This document shows, one piece after another, positions 39,530-52,814 of a stretch of 64,000 bases of DNA. The translations under genes were made by a program, and so were the position numbers. Source of the DNA: Ooceraea biroi (Eukaryota; Arthropoda; Insecta; Hymenoptera; Formicidae); the NCBI RefSeq assembly GCF_003672135.1, contig NC_039514.1, positions 10,219,787 to 10,283,786 on the forward strand, written 5' to 3'. Below the pieces are notes generated by a model. The model saw only the letters and a program-made list of their open reading frames with translations. It was not told the DNA's origin and made no database searches. The stretch's first letter is position 1. Every line of letters begins with the position of its first letter.

Positions 39530-41071
39530 TTGCGCGCAATTGCACCGCGGTGGCTGCAATTGATACCCTCCCGATCGTACGCGCCGGCAGGACAAATTTT
39601 ATCGCGCGTCACGGTAATTCTGTCGGCGACTGTCGGACACGCGCGCGGCGGATTTGCGAGAGAATCGACGAGATGCGACGAGACGGACGCTCAAGGGCGC
39701 CGGGAATACGAGTTGCAAGGTATTTACCGTTCTCCCTCGGACATGTACGGCTTGATAACTAATTGCACGCGTATACCGGGTGGGCGTGCACCACGCGCAC
39801 GCATCCTCGTGTAACGAACACCGCGTACGGGCCGACTCGCTCGCGCGACGTCGCTCCCGCCGTTTTTAAGCGGATGTCAGAGCCGCCGGTACTCCGGTCT
39901 CAATTAATTGCGCGCACGAATTATGCGTGCGGACAATGCTATCAGGAATCTCGCGAAACCCCCGTGGGGCACGACGCGACCACACGCAGCCACGCATTAA
40001 TTCCTCTATTACGGGCATTGTGAGGTTATATGCCTGCGTGTTGTGCCTGTCTTGCCGACCTAACCGACGTACGCGCGCCGTTGTACGCCGCGCGTATGTA
40101 TATATCCGCCCACGGATACACGCGTACGCGGTATCGGGTATCCGAAATCGCGATCGCCATATTGCGATCCCGTGATAACGAGTCGTTCGATCGAGCGGAA
40201 TTAAAAGTCTCCGGCGGGAGGACAACCGGGAGGTAACTGATAACGTCGACGCTGGCATTTGTTACATCAGCCGCGCTCGCGATTTTATATAAAATGTAGA
40301 ACTTTTTTATACTCGGCAAGATTATTTTTCCACGGCCTGTTCCTGGCCGTCGCGTTTCCGTGAAAGGAAGAAATAATTATGGCGCCGAACGCGGGCCGAA
40401 CCACAGCGACCGGCGCGGCGGCGCGGTACGCTGTTATTGCGGGAGTCATTTTACGGCACAATGGTGGAAAATCCGCCCCGCAACTCATGCCAATGGCGAT
40501 ATTACACGGCCCATCACGAATAACACAACGCGACGATGTTGTGATCGAGCATCGGCCCGGCGCGACGTCATTGTAACCCCGGCCGCTAACGAGCCCCAGC
40601 CTCATTGTTATCTCATCGAGTTTCCCGATAACCACGTGATCTCAATAGGGGCGCGCTACCCTCAAAACTCCGTTTCGTCCGATTCCGCGGGCGGGGGGCG
40701 CCGCGGCTCGATCACTCACCGGGCATTAACGAACGTTGGCATTCCGATAGACGATGGACGGCGCACCGTGTACCGAGAACAAAACGCATTTTTATTCACG
40801 CGCGCACTCGCACGCTACGTCACGACGTGGCTGGTACCGTCAATCCTCGCGTTTCACTTATGTTAAAAAAAAAAATAGAATTCGTTGCTTCCACCTGGCT
40901 GTTTGTTCACTTGCTTGATCTCTTGATCCCACGACTTGATGATCTCGAAGTTTTAATTCGACTCCTCGCGCGAGTAACGCGGAAGGATCTGGGATGATCG
41001 CAAGCACACCTGAGTCAGGTGACCTGACTACCTGTTGAGAAAGCGATGGCAGCACGAATACGTCAAGAGAG

Positions 41072-41074
<3 letters not shown>

Positions 41075-41102
<28 letters not shown>
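41075..41102. repeat. (GA)n microsatellite
   Basis: Fourteen GA dinucleotides inside the large intron. Confidence 0.9.
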
Positions 41103-41106
<4 letters not shown>

Positions 41107-41456
41107 GATGGGGAACCCAATTAAAGCGCCGAACGCGTCCTAATTAACTCCTCAATTACACGGTTCCCCTCTGATTTCGGGCAAACAAAGAAGGCGGACC
41201 GGTTACGAAGAGCAAGGTCACCCGTCGGAGAGTATTTTCCCTCCCCCGCCACCCTCGACAAACCACTGCTCGCCCCCTTGGACCTCACGCTTCGTGGCTC
41301 GCCGTGTTCCACCCCACGATGCTACTTTCCTCTCTCTTTCTCTTGCTGTCTCTCCGTATATCAACCCCCCTCGTCCCCCGCCTTCTCCGCCCGTCCCCCT
41401 GGGGGTCTCTAGGTACACATTATAATTGCGCATATTAAAATGGCGTCACGACTCCA

Positions 41457-41503
41457 CCAGCCAGCCAGCCATCCATCCATCTAGCCAACCAGCCAACCAG
41501 CCA
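41457..41503. repeat. (CCAG)n/(CCAT)n tetranucleotide array
   Basis: Interrupted CCAG, CCAT and CCAA tetramers, which explain the apparent Gln/Pro-rich open frame here. Confidence 0.85.
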
Positions 41504-42370
41504 TCTTTAATCAATAATGGAGCATCAGGGACCATGACAACAGATACCCTTCCCCGGGGTTTCCGTCCTGTGGACTTTGCCGCTTCCTCCCCCCGGCCGC
41601 TTCCGTCTCTTTCCTCAGCCTCCACCCTTAGGCAAGGGTTGCCTTCCTCCTCGACTACAATCGCGTCGTGTTACGTCTCTCGGCCTCCCTTGCACCCCAC
41701 CTCGCCTAAACGAGTCCTAAAGGTCCGTGTAACATGACGATAGGATCCTGTCTTGAATGTCCCCGTGGGGTGAGCCTTTCACTCTCACCCTCCAGCTTCA
41801 CTACGTTGCTAAACTTCATGGGGATTCGTTTTTCCCGATCTCATGCATCAACCTCGCGATATACTTTTGCTTTCCGAGTCGTTCTATCCTTCACCTCTCG
41901 CGAATACGTATCGATATCGAGTTTCTCGAATGCTCCTCTCGCGCTTCTTGTCGCAGCGACCGATTATCCCCATATCATCCTTTTCTAAACTCCCCAGCGG
42001 ATTTTCCCACACAGGATGAGATTACTCCGGCAGCCGGTGATTCTCGCGCTCGATTATTTACCAACGGTGGAGGCCGAATTGACTCCGCGGAAAGTCGGGA
42101 GCACGGGCAGAACGAAGGGGTGGAAAGAATTCGCGTGCGCGAAGAGGAAACACTCGCGTGGCCCATGAAACATTGAGCCGCCGCTAAGTCGACTCGATTC
42201 CGCCGCCGTATTACCGTAATCGAGCAATGTAAATACGCAAAGAGGGAGACGAGGCCGATCGAGGAGCGACGGAGTCCCCCGGACGTGGTCGGAGGGCCCT
42301 CCCGAGCGGAACGATAGCCATGACTACGAGCACGTGCGAAATGTACACGCGTTTCCTCGCACGCACTCTT

Positions 42371-42392
42371 GCACGCACGCACGCACGCACGC
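42371..42392. repeat. (GCAC)n microsatellite
   Basis: Five tandem GCAC units. Confidence 0.85.
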
Positions 42393-43380
42393 CGCAGGCC
42401 GCGCTATACGCACGTCGCGTGACACGGTGAACCGCGGGCGTGTGCGTTCACGACCATCGATCGCCTGTCAAAGCCGGTACGCACCTGTCAACGTGCCGTT
42501 ATACCATGTCCGGTATCACTTCCGTTCCGTGCGCGCGTGACATCGCGCGAAAACACGACGCTCTTACAAACGCGCGCGTGCGCGCGCGGAAATGCTATCA
42601 CGCGACGTTAATAACGACGCCGGGATGATCACATAATAGGGAGCGCCATAGCGTTTCGCCACAGGCTCGGATTCAATCTGTTGTTGCACCATTCAAGAGT
42701 GAGGGAGAGAGAGGCCCAGTTTCGCGGTTATTGTCTCGTGCTGCTCGTCACAACGGCGAACGTCGCGGCTCGAGACAGAGAAAAAAAAGAGCTCGCAAAC
42801 CGCGACCGAACACGATTTCCTCCCGTTGGAAGCTTCCTTTTGTTTCCTTTTTCATCCCCTTACAGAATCCATTTTTCACAAGACGCTCAGTTCTTTATTT
42901 CAACGCTCGCTGCGTCGATCGTTACTCTTGACAGGACGTCGACGTCGCGCTGTCTCGTGCGAGCCGCGAACAGGACGGAAAGTAGCAACTCGTTTTTCCA
43001 CATGCACATTCCACGTCCCGTATTTGCTTCTAGCTCGCGATCGCGGAGCCGGCCGACATTGCGAACCCGTTCGAAAATATAATGACGCCAGCGGTATCCA
43101 GCGGCGACGCGGTCGAACGAGTCAATCGGGTCCAGCGGGGGGATGCGAAATTAATAGTGTCTATGCGCGGGAACAAGACGAGAGCGAGAGGCATCGTCGT
43201 CCCTCGTTCGGGCGTCGGGAGCGTGTAAGGACCATGATGCAGAGCCGGCGCGGTTCGGCTCAAAGCGACGTACCGATATTGCCGGACACGCCAGGGGCGC
43301 AACAGCTTGATACATCGTTACACGCTGTTCCCTCTGTGTGCCCTTCTCCTCACCACGGCACGGTGGTTCCCGTGCCCCCC

Positions 43381-43402
43381 TCCCTCTCTCTCTCTCTCTC
43401 TC
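43381..43402. repeat. (CT)n microsatellite
   Basis: Nine or so CT dinucleotides. Confidence 0.85.
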
Positions 43403-46400
43403 GTCCATCCCTCATCCTCGTCGCCGGTCTAAGTCCTGACCGCACCATGGTGGCGTTGCCCCCATCCCCCGCTGTCTCGTTCCCTTGTATCGGCGCACTG
43501 TTGTTCCCTTCGACATCCCTTGCTCCAAGCTGAATCCAAAGCGGACGCCGACGCGGTGCTCTAATACGATCTCACGATCGACGGCACCGTGCGCGCCGTA
43601 AAGCTCGGTTTACACCGTGCTCGGGCACATGGCCGCCTACACGACCTGGGTCCGGTCTTTAAATCGCACCGATGCACTCGCGTAACAGCGCGAGATCCAA
43701 CCGAGGACTCGGAGTATCCTACCTTAACGCGGCGCGATCTCTCACTCGCTTTTCTAAACGACGATGCGCGAATGCAAAAGTTGTGCCTTTCTGCAAAATG
43801 AAGATATCGGTTCTTTACGACGTTACACGTAGAACATTAGGAGATGTACGCGTGATTACGCCTGGAGGAATCTTTTGGTAACGCCGCGTGCACGTGGAAC
43901 CGGTTGTCGAAGAACGCGGACGGATAGGTAGTCGCGGAACGCGAGAAATTACGACAGAATAAGAAAGAAAAAGAGAGGACGGTGACACCGACACGTATCC
44001 AGGAAATATATGAGACAGGGAGCGACTGCCACGAAGTTAAAGGCGATCGCACACCAACGGAATTAGCTGCGAGTGTCCTCTGTCCCTCTTGACGACTACT
44101 CCAGACGGACTCGCGCTCGCGGAAGACGAGAAGACGCGGGGATTTTGCGAGAGAAAAGTTGCGAATGCCCGTGCACAGCGAGGACTTATTCGACTTGCGG
44201 ATATATCGGCGAGTTGGAGGTCACGGGACGCGAGTGCACGCGCACGGAGTTATGTGAACACGACTTAAAGCGCCGAGGGTCGCAGGGACACCGAAGACGT
44301 GCCGCTGTTCGCCGCTTTATGGGGGCATCAATTACTTTAATATTCGCGGCCGTAACACTCCGGGTGCACGCGCGCCGCGCGTACTCGGCGCGCTACATTG
44401 CGGGTCGCGGTAGGTGTCAGCGATCGTAAAGTCAGCGCGCCTTCCTCGCGGCGTGATCGGCGTGGCGGCGCGGCCGTGGGACTCGAATCGAATTATCATA
44501 ATGCTCTCCGTGCAAGAGCGGAAAAAAGAAAAAGATTGGAAGCGGTTGGACGCCGTTTAGCTGAGCGTTTAACGCGACTGCGCAATCGTCATCGCTAATC
44601 GCTCGTTAGCGATGCGAGATCGCACTCACACTGCAGAGAGAGATCCTTCCGACGTCATGAATGCATCGTATTGCGATAAAAATACGCGAAAATTGGGAAA
44701 GTCGACCATTCCGGATAGATCCCGATACAAGAGACGCGTATTTCTGCGTTCCTCGACCTGCCCGCGATTCCGAGCGATCTCGGATTGTCCATGGGATTGG
44801 CGGCGTTGGCAAACGATGTAATCGGCCACAGCCGGAGCGAAACGATGATGAATGGGTGTCGTTGAACGGCGGAAGAGGAAAGAGATCGCTCTCTCGGAAT
44901 TGCGAAAGCGCCAGCGAGCGGTGCTCTAATGCAAATTGCGACTCGCACGGCGGCGGTGTTTAATCGATCGATCGAGCGAACGGTGTAACTCGCGAGGTCA
45001 AAACCGGACGCTCGTTGAGGCGACGCTGTGAATAGTGTCGTCGAGTGGTGCGCCAATAAGAAGCGTATCCATCTCCGGCAAGCAGCGTCAATTACTTTAA
45101 TGGCAGCGATCATAATGCTCAGGCGATAGCCTCGCGAGCCGGCATCGGTGTCGCTCGTAAAACACAGTGGCGGCCAATAAACGTTCCCATGTCTCTTTGT
45201 AATCCCGAGTGTAATCGTTGTCGATTACGGTAATACTGACCACTGAGAATCACATGCTATTGATCGAAATCGACGCATGAAGCACGCGCGGAGATGTGAC
45301 AATTTCGCTCTCTAATCTGTAACAACGTTACAAATTCCCCCACAAATCTCCTTTATGACCCGTCATTATCTTTACGATCTATTACGACGAATTTTTTCCC
45401 TGTTTTTATGGATGGATGATATTTGCCGATCGGAATCTCGGTTGATCGGATTATGCCTCGAGCGAAACGTAATTGGCGCACGTTCGCGATACCTGGGAGC
45501 AATTACTAATGATAAGTAATGCTAATCAAAGCCAATCAATGCGTCGGGAATGTCATAGAGATGTGCTGGACGGCATACGGATAATAAGCACGTGACTGTA
45601 AATGTCAACTAACGACGTTTCGTAACCGGGACGAATATTCACGCACACACGAATCGCCGCGCGCCTTTTTTGCAATCTCCGTTCTCTGGCTGCATATTTA
45701 TTGACTTCATCGGTGGTTACAATCTCAGTACCCGCACCACCGAATCCTAGTACTCCGTTAATGACGCGGTCGTTAGCGACAGCGCGTACATGCTTTCATT
45801 CCGCTTCCGTGCCATTCGATCGAGACATAAACTTTGCTCGATTAAAGTATCGAGAAAGTTAAATGCATCATTTAATTTGGCACGGATCTTACGAATGAAA
45901 GCGGCGACATTGAGGCTTTGAAGATTAAGCAGTAGCACATTGAAGACGTTTATATCATTCAATAATTTGATACGAGAAAAATTTGATTAATTTTTTTAAA
46001 AGTTTATTGTTCCCGATATTATTCTATCGCGAAGTTCAATTGTCCATCAAATTAGAAAACATAGTGCTCGTAAATGGAAGAGCAATTCAAAGTCGCGAGA
46101 AATATCGAGCGTTCGAGTCGCCTCGAGACCGCCTATTATCGGTATCGCCAACGAGCGCGACGTCAGCAACGCTAGATTGCTTCTACATTGAGCAGAGAAT
46201 TCTACAGCTCGCGTTAAATATTAACAACATAATCTACGGTCTCCACGATCGTGTGAGTGTATGCGTATGCCACTTGGAAAACGCGCACAAGCACACCATG
46301 CGATATCAATGTACTGGATTAATCGAGGGAACGGAAGGCAGAGGAAGAAGGAGGAGGAAGAAGGAGGAGGAGGAGGAAAAAGAACGCGCGCGTTGCATTC

Positions 46401-46924
46401 CCCGCCCGATTCCTCGGCGTTTATGACATTTACGAGGTCTCTCGCCGAGTCGATCGACGTTTCTGCGGCGCAGAAAAACGTGACATTATGTAACCGGGAA
46501 AAGATCTCAGCCACTATACTACCTACGGATAAGGAATTCGCGCGGGATACGCGTTGGTTCACGTCGACAGGTTCAGATTGGAAACGTATACGACGTTCCC
46601 TCTTGCAGTCCGATCGCGGCACGCGAACAGAACTTAATTAAGCCGCGGCTTTCAGGTCGCGCGAGAGCGGCAGATTATAGGGGCGCGATTACGAATGGGA
46701 AACGCGATATCGCGTTACGGTCGAACGGTTAAAAATTGTCGGTCTCTCCGAGCCAGCGTAAGCATGCCCCGCGTGAAGAAAGAAACTTTCGAAGAGGTAT
46801 CTCGCTGACGCGCGTTCAGCTTATTCGCCAGATGAGATGCGATCATTCTCCACGTGTCGTCGAACTCACTGCATCACCTCGAAGGTACATCGAGGGAGCA
46901 ACGTGGCTTGGAATGCATTGCTCA

Positions 46925-47161
46925 TTATTTGATCATTATTTTTGTTGACCGAAGACCCTGATTTGTTTCTCGAGAAGTTTCTGTCGACTGCGCGAAATAT
47001 CCGAGAAAACAAAAATTGATTCGATATTGATATAATGAGTATTGAAATAATGGAAGTGCCAAGGGGGGATTTTGGAATCCATGTTTCGAAACGGTGCCGG
47101 CTGTTGTGGGCCCCGCCGTGTTCCTATTAAGGAGCGGAACATCAGCCGTCGACAGCCGCAC
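46925..47161 (-). other. Second open stretch beside the 47.2-kb coding-like segment, unrecognised
   Basis: A 78-codon open frame on the minus strand (starting MRLSTADVPLLNRNTAG and ending in TKIMIK plus stop) runs just downstream of the 47210-47393 segment. The sequence changes from CpG-rich to AT-rich within it. GTGGGCC and GGCCCAC strings form a loose inverted pair around 47100-47195. No protein family is recognised. It may be the decayed interior of an unclassified element. Confidence 0.15.
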
Positions 47162-47209
47162 GACAGGACGCGTGCGCGCCGAAACCGCAGGCCCACAGCC
47201 GCACGCTAA

Positions 47210-47393
47210 TTATTTATTTTTCGTTATGCCCTTATTCTGACGTGGGCTGATGATGCCTGCCTCCCAATAATCGCGGTACGCGATTCGTCTGGTCTCGGCG
47301 ACGGTCGGGGTTCCGCCTTGCCATCCGGCGCGACCGAGATTGATCCGACTCTCGTCTTTGCTCGCTGAGCAGTATTTTGCAGCCGCAATATTA
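47210..47393 (-). other. Candidate coding exon or coding-like fragment, function unknown
   Basis: After a T-rich tract and an AG at 47394-47395, the minus strand reads a 60-codon segment containing INLGRAGWQGGTPTVAETRR and AYRDYWEAGIISPRQNK, then TAA. An AATAAA overlaps the stop. The codons favour purines at first positions. A second possible acceptor (AG at 47365-47366) would open a different 46-codon frame if joined in phase 0 to the exon at 52815-53597. The first acceptor used that way would give an immediate stop. Two frames both looking protein-like shows how weak composition evidence is. It could be a terminal alternative exon, a nested gene or old repeat-derived sequence. Confidence 0.2.
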
Positions 47394-50199
47394 CTGACGG
47401 CGCGATACATACGCAAAAAAAAGAAATTTCAAGAGTACAAAATTCTTCATTAATATCAATATCAATCGTGTCTCGTATAAAATCGATATATCTCTCTTTT
47501 CAGTGTGCACTTGGCAATCGTCTGATCAAACGAATCGGAGAGATGACGGGGTACAATGCACGGTCCATATATCGAAGCTGCGCAACGCGCGTCGGGATTA
47601 CTTTCGCACGCACTCGCGCATTAGAGAGCCAGGGGATGGAGGATGAAAAGAAGCAGCAACCGGAAGCCGACCGCCGGAGATGAAACGGGACGGTCGTTTA
47701 AGCGTGAGTAGTTAAACGCCCGACTATTAATTATGCATGCGCTACAAAGTGACGCGCGCGCGCGTGATCACACGTATCGCGCGATCGCCGGGCGATCGGG
47801 CTCATCAGGAGATGCGTATACGAGTGCATCGTGGTATTCAGTTGGTGTCATTGCTTATGCCGCTTGTTTTGCGACGGTAACTAGCAACTGTGAGCATGCT
47901 TTTTATTGCACGTCCAACGTCATTAAGCGGACGAGCGCGTAATGTAACACAAGCACGAAGGTCTACGCGTGTGAATTGATACACACGTGGAATACCTCTA
48001 CAAATCGAAATTCCACGGACGATCTAGGAAACTGGGGCATCCGGCAGTGTTCTGAGGAGATCACTAAGACACCGTTGCAGGGCACAGGGGCACAATCGAG
48101 GCGAGATTGGAATCCCGGTGGCGAACAATAAACAACACCGTTGTCTATTTATTGACGACGAAAAGCGTGTCGCTCGTTCCGTCGACGATACGAGACGAAT
48201 CGGGGCCCCCAAGCTCGGGCCCGGGCCCGGGGCCCCACGCGCCACCACCGTCGCCGCAGCACCATGTGTTGCGCTCAATTGGACGCCCTTCAGGTAGAAA
48301 AACGCATCGGCGTGTCCGGCTCTCGCACACACATCTGGCGAGCGGAACCGCTTCGGGGCGTCGCGGGGCCGCTCCGACATGGAGGCGTGCAAACGCGCGC
48401 GCGTTCTTTTCTTCCTCCTTTCTTTTCCGCGCGGCGGTCCCAGTGGGCCCTTCGGCCTCGCCGCAGCGTGTCCTCCCGTCCGCGCACACGCAGCCCCCTC
48501 ATTTTTCTTTTTACTTCTCCGCTCGTGCGCGCGGTAGCGCGACGCTGCCCGCAAATCGACGCGGTTTCGCGTTTAACGTGATGTATTATATATCGATGAC
48601 GCGTCGGCAGGTTATACTTAACGACCGATGAGCGATGCGAGCGTAAAAAAAAATGGGGGACGCGGTCGCGCGTTTCAGGCCGAGCTCGATCTGCATCCGC
48701 CTGTGCCACGCGACGACGCCACGCTCGCTCGTGCGAATTCGCGGACGCTTCTTACGTGAGTTCTTGCTTCCTGGCACTCACTGGGAGTATCGCGCGGAGT
48801 ATCGCGGCGTGCATTTTACGCTTTACGTACCTTCTCTCGTAAGAAATGTTTTCTTATCTACATAAATACGATTGTAAATACGGTGCGCACGTTGGGGAAC
48901 ACGGATTGCATAATAAACTGTTGCACCGTTTGCATACGTTTGCACTAATGAATAATCATATGTGTATTTGTTGTGGAAGCAGAACTCTCTCTTGGTTGCA
49001 AATTTATTGCTGGCGGATTTCAAACCGCGCTGTTCATTGTAAAAATTATTATTATTATTATATGCATGTAGCCTTCGCTTCCAGCATGATCGTTTTTTTT
49101 TCCGCCCGATTCGCGAATCCTTTGCGCTTACAAATGAATGTTACGTGACTATGGACTGCGTACGCGCATACACACGCTCGCCGTTGACAATGTCATCAGG
49201 CGCAGTGACAGGTGGAACAGTACAGTTTCTTGCGGGCAGGATAATAGGACGCCGTTTAGCTGGAAACCGCTCAATGATGTTTCATGAATACATATTAAAC
49301 TAGTTTTTCCTTGGCGCGCGCCGATACCGCGCCCCGATACGATCTCCCGTGGACAGATCAATAATTTAAGATACAAATAGGCTGCATTTATCTCTCCAAC
49401 GTCTCTCGTAAGTAGCAGTCTCGCCTAACATCGTTGTCATTCCGTGCGATCGCTTTGTGCGGGGTAAAGGGGAATCTCTCACATGAACGGCGCACACAAA
49501 CAGATCGAACGTAACGTGGCGCACCATGATTTTCCCATGTCGTCGAGCGCTCCGATTGCCTCGAGGAGAAACTGCAAATTTTCTCTCTGCAAATTGCGTA
49601 CAACATTCAAGACTATCGAGAATCCAGATGTGCGTCGTCGCGATCAACATCTCGGCAACCGCAGTGTTCGATCTCTTCGACGATCTCTCCAACACGAATC
49701 GGTGTTGCAACTCGCGGAAGACGAAAGATGACTGGGAGAAGGTCCCATGGTTGCATCGGCGATCGCAGGTGCGCGACTAACCCGGTCGCGAAATTCATAG
49801 ACTGATTCGTGCCTTCCGCGCGGATTTCGCGCGAGCTGGAGAGGCTGTCGCGAAGAAGGAAATCGGTGCACGATTCAATGCCCTTATTCGTCGCCAGGTA
49901 TACGGGCGCGCGTTATCTCGATACAGGTGCGTGGCCGCGGAAGACGAACGCGGTCGTTACGCGTTACGGACGAAGCGGCATGCAGATGAGAGAGCGGTTG
50001 CGCTTTCGGCGCGGCTTTCAGTCGCGCCTAGCTGGTCGTCCCATTTTGGAGCGATCGACGGTTATGGGGGGAGAGAGGGTCGACCGTGCGCGTTTCTGGA
50101 TCGTCCTGTTACGGCGCGGAATAAATGCATTCGGATGCGATCCGCTGGAACGGGGAAATGAAGAGATCCAGGTGTAGGAACCAGGCAGTTCCATCGTTC

Positions 50200-50960
50200 A
50201 CGAAATCACATATTTACGAAATTTTATTATAATTGATGGAGGGGAATTGCTTAGTTGGAGGATGCTTCCACCGAATGTTATGTCTCAGCTACGGATTTTG
50301 TAGCAAACCGCGAGATTGAATTCTTTAGCGAGCTAAAATTCTTTATATGGCAAATATTATTTATCATAAGTATTCGAATCTAATTGCATATCGATGTACA
50401 TACAGTGTATATTTCTGAGAAATGGAGAGATAAGAGTTTGAATATAACATAGTTGCCTCGATTCTCTTAAGGATGCGCACTTTAATATAAGAGAGAGAAT
50501 ATAAATGGAATAAAGAAAACGAGTGAATAGATAGATTGTAACGCACAAGATCTGTATATCAATGTTCACTGACGAAATTCGTTGAAAGACTGCCTCTCGT
50601 AGCGGAATCACATTGACTCTATCAGTCAAGACATAAGTAACACATTTCGATCTAATTAGTCAATTTAGTGACGCTGTCGAATTGAGGCAAAACAACGAAA
50701 AAGAAATGCCCACCAAGGACCAGCAGTCAAATTTTCAACTAGTTAAAATTGAAAATATTTAAATTTTCATAATATATAGTCACGGAAAATACGCGCATAT
50801 GTGAAAAGTTTTAATTCTAAAGTATATCTCACATATTCACCATTTATTCCATATTGGAATAAAAATCGGAATGAAGATATTGATTTTTTGTTTTTAAAGA
50901 ATATTCGTCAGGCTATAATAAATCAGTTATAATTATTCAGAGGAAACAGAGTCGGATCGC
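50200..50960. other. AT-rich island, about 0.75 kb
   Basis: The longest AT-rich block of the window, inside the large intron. Its open frames are short and low in complexity. The compositional contrast suggests an old insertion, but no diagnostic ends are seen. Confidence 0.4.
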
Positions 50961-52814
50961 TTATACATGCAGCTCATGAAGCGCGAATAAAAGGAAAATC
51001 GTGATGATGAATGCACACGGAGGCTGAAAACAAACGCGTCGAAAACGTGGTAATGATACATGGATCAAGACCGCCGCCAAGCAGGTACCTCTCGCGGAAC
51101 GTTTCACCGCGTCCGTGTGCGCGCGCGCGTACCTTAATGTATTTCTCATACTTTCCGCGGGCGAACAGACGATAGATCTCTCACAGAGTGAGTCACGCCT
51201 AGCCGATCGACGCCGACTCGCCGCGCGATCGTCGATAAGACTCGCTCGCGATATTTCTTGAGCGTTTCAAGTCGTCGGCAAATCACGCGGGATCGTTTGC
51301 GACGAGTGCAAGCGAGACGCTATGCTCTCGCTCGGATCGGCGTTCGTTACGGCGAGGCTTACGGTTTCACGGAGCCACCACTAGTTGAATCGTACTCGTC
51401 GTCATAAATTTGGGAACGCGACGGAGGTGAGAGCCATACGTGTGTAAAAGGAATTGAACGCGGGAAGAGGGTGAGGGCGAAAGAGAGGAGAACGCGAGGC
51501 GGCACGCGCGCTGCTAATCCTCATGGAGAACGAGGGCGGAATCGGCTAGTTCGACGAGCTAATCGTCGCCCCGTGAATTAATGCGGCCGCTTAACTGAAA
51601 TTTCGAACGATATTTATCCCTCCGGCTCGTCCCCATCCGCTCGCCCACTCTCCAGCCGGCGATAAATTATAAGAAGCGCGGCGGATTACGTCATAATGGA
51701 CGCCGAGCACGCGCATCTGTTTTACGAGCGGCGGCGTGTTACGGTAATCGTCGTGCGAACCGACCCATCGCCCGCTTATAAATCGGCCCAACTCGCAATG
51801 AGGCCCTGGTATCACTCGCGGGATTCTCGAGCTCTCGAGGAACGGGGACGAAGGGGTGCGCGCCGTGAAAGTCGGCTCTCCCCCGAGGGACGAATCGCGG
51901 CCGCGGTGCGTAATCATTGTAATTTCGGCCGGGATGTAATTTTTGGCCGGGCGATCGCGCGACGTTGAGTCGATTTCATTAAACCTTCGTGCCGGTCCGC
52001 CGAGTGATTTTAATCCGCACATCCCGTGTGAACGCGTCGCGCGGGAGCGGAATCGTGAGAAGCAAATGCTACTAGTAAGACATCACCTTTAATTTTTCTC
52101 GAAGCTCTCTTGTCATCGAAGGCATGAACTACATCAAACTGAAAGCTTCCACGCTGCTTCAACGCCGAAAAAAATCAAGGCTTTCTAATCGTGACAGTTT
52201 GACGTTTCCGTGAGAAAATCGGTGATAAATTTTCCCAATCTCCCGATCGATTTGACTCATTAATCGAATAATCCTCGCTCGAAATTGCGAGGACTTACTT
52301 GCTGCGCGTTCGCAAATTTCGCGCGCCGGCGGGCGAAAAATGAAATTTCTGCCGCCGCCTACGTCGTCGTCGTCATCGGTACGCGATATTATCTCCGTTC
52401 TCCGATTACCGATCCTTATCGAGGCTCAATAAGATCGTACGATCACGGCGAACGTGATATTCTCGCTTTCGTCACAGAGGTATTGTTCCTTCGATAAGTG
52501 CCATACCGTTGCGAGTAATCGCGCGATCCAACACGGGAGACATGACTAATGCATCGATCGGTGCGATTTCTCTTTTCGCAATCTCAAAAAGAGAAAGAAC
52601 TCGCGACGCGATGGACATTCTCTCAGGTCCTCCCGTTCCCTGATATTATCAAGAAAGTTTTCAAGCGCCGCGACAATCTGACAACTTTTATCCACGACAA
52701 ACATCTTTACCTCATTCGCGCGCAAACGTTCGTCAGATTTAACAATAACAAACCTCATCGTACAGTTCCGTTTAACGGAATCAATCAAGAAAAGGGAGAG
52801 GAGAGCGGACTTAC

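Larger units (their letters stand above)
30652..52814 (-). other. Putative 22.2-kb intron joining the two minus-strand exons
   Basis: The interval is bounded by a GTAAGT donor on the right and a TTTTGCAG acceptor on the left, both phase 0. Introns of this size are common in insect developmental regulators. It contains a mariner remnant, a degenerate tandem repeat, a hairpin cluster, an AT-rich 0.75-kb island, many microsatellites and one coding-like stretch near 47.2 kb. Other exons of the same or a nested gene could be hidden here. The remaining sequence shows no recognisable protein family. Confidence 0.5.

Noticed and set aside
42826..43533. 235-codon plus-strand open frame
   Set aside because: It contains translated CT repeat and no recognisable domain or splice context.
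48107..48631. Pro/Gly-rich plus-strand frame around 48200-48295, with a possible donor after CCTTCAG
   Set aside because: The Pro/Gly run comes from GGGCCC-type palindromic GC sequence, the donor is weak and no acceptor with a pyrimidine tract was found.
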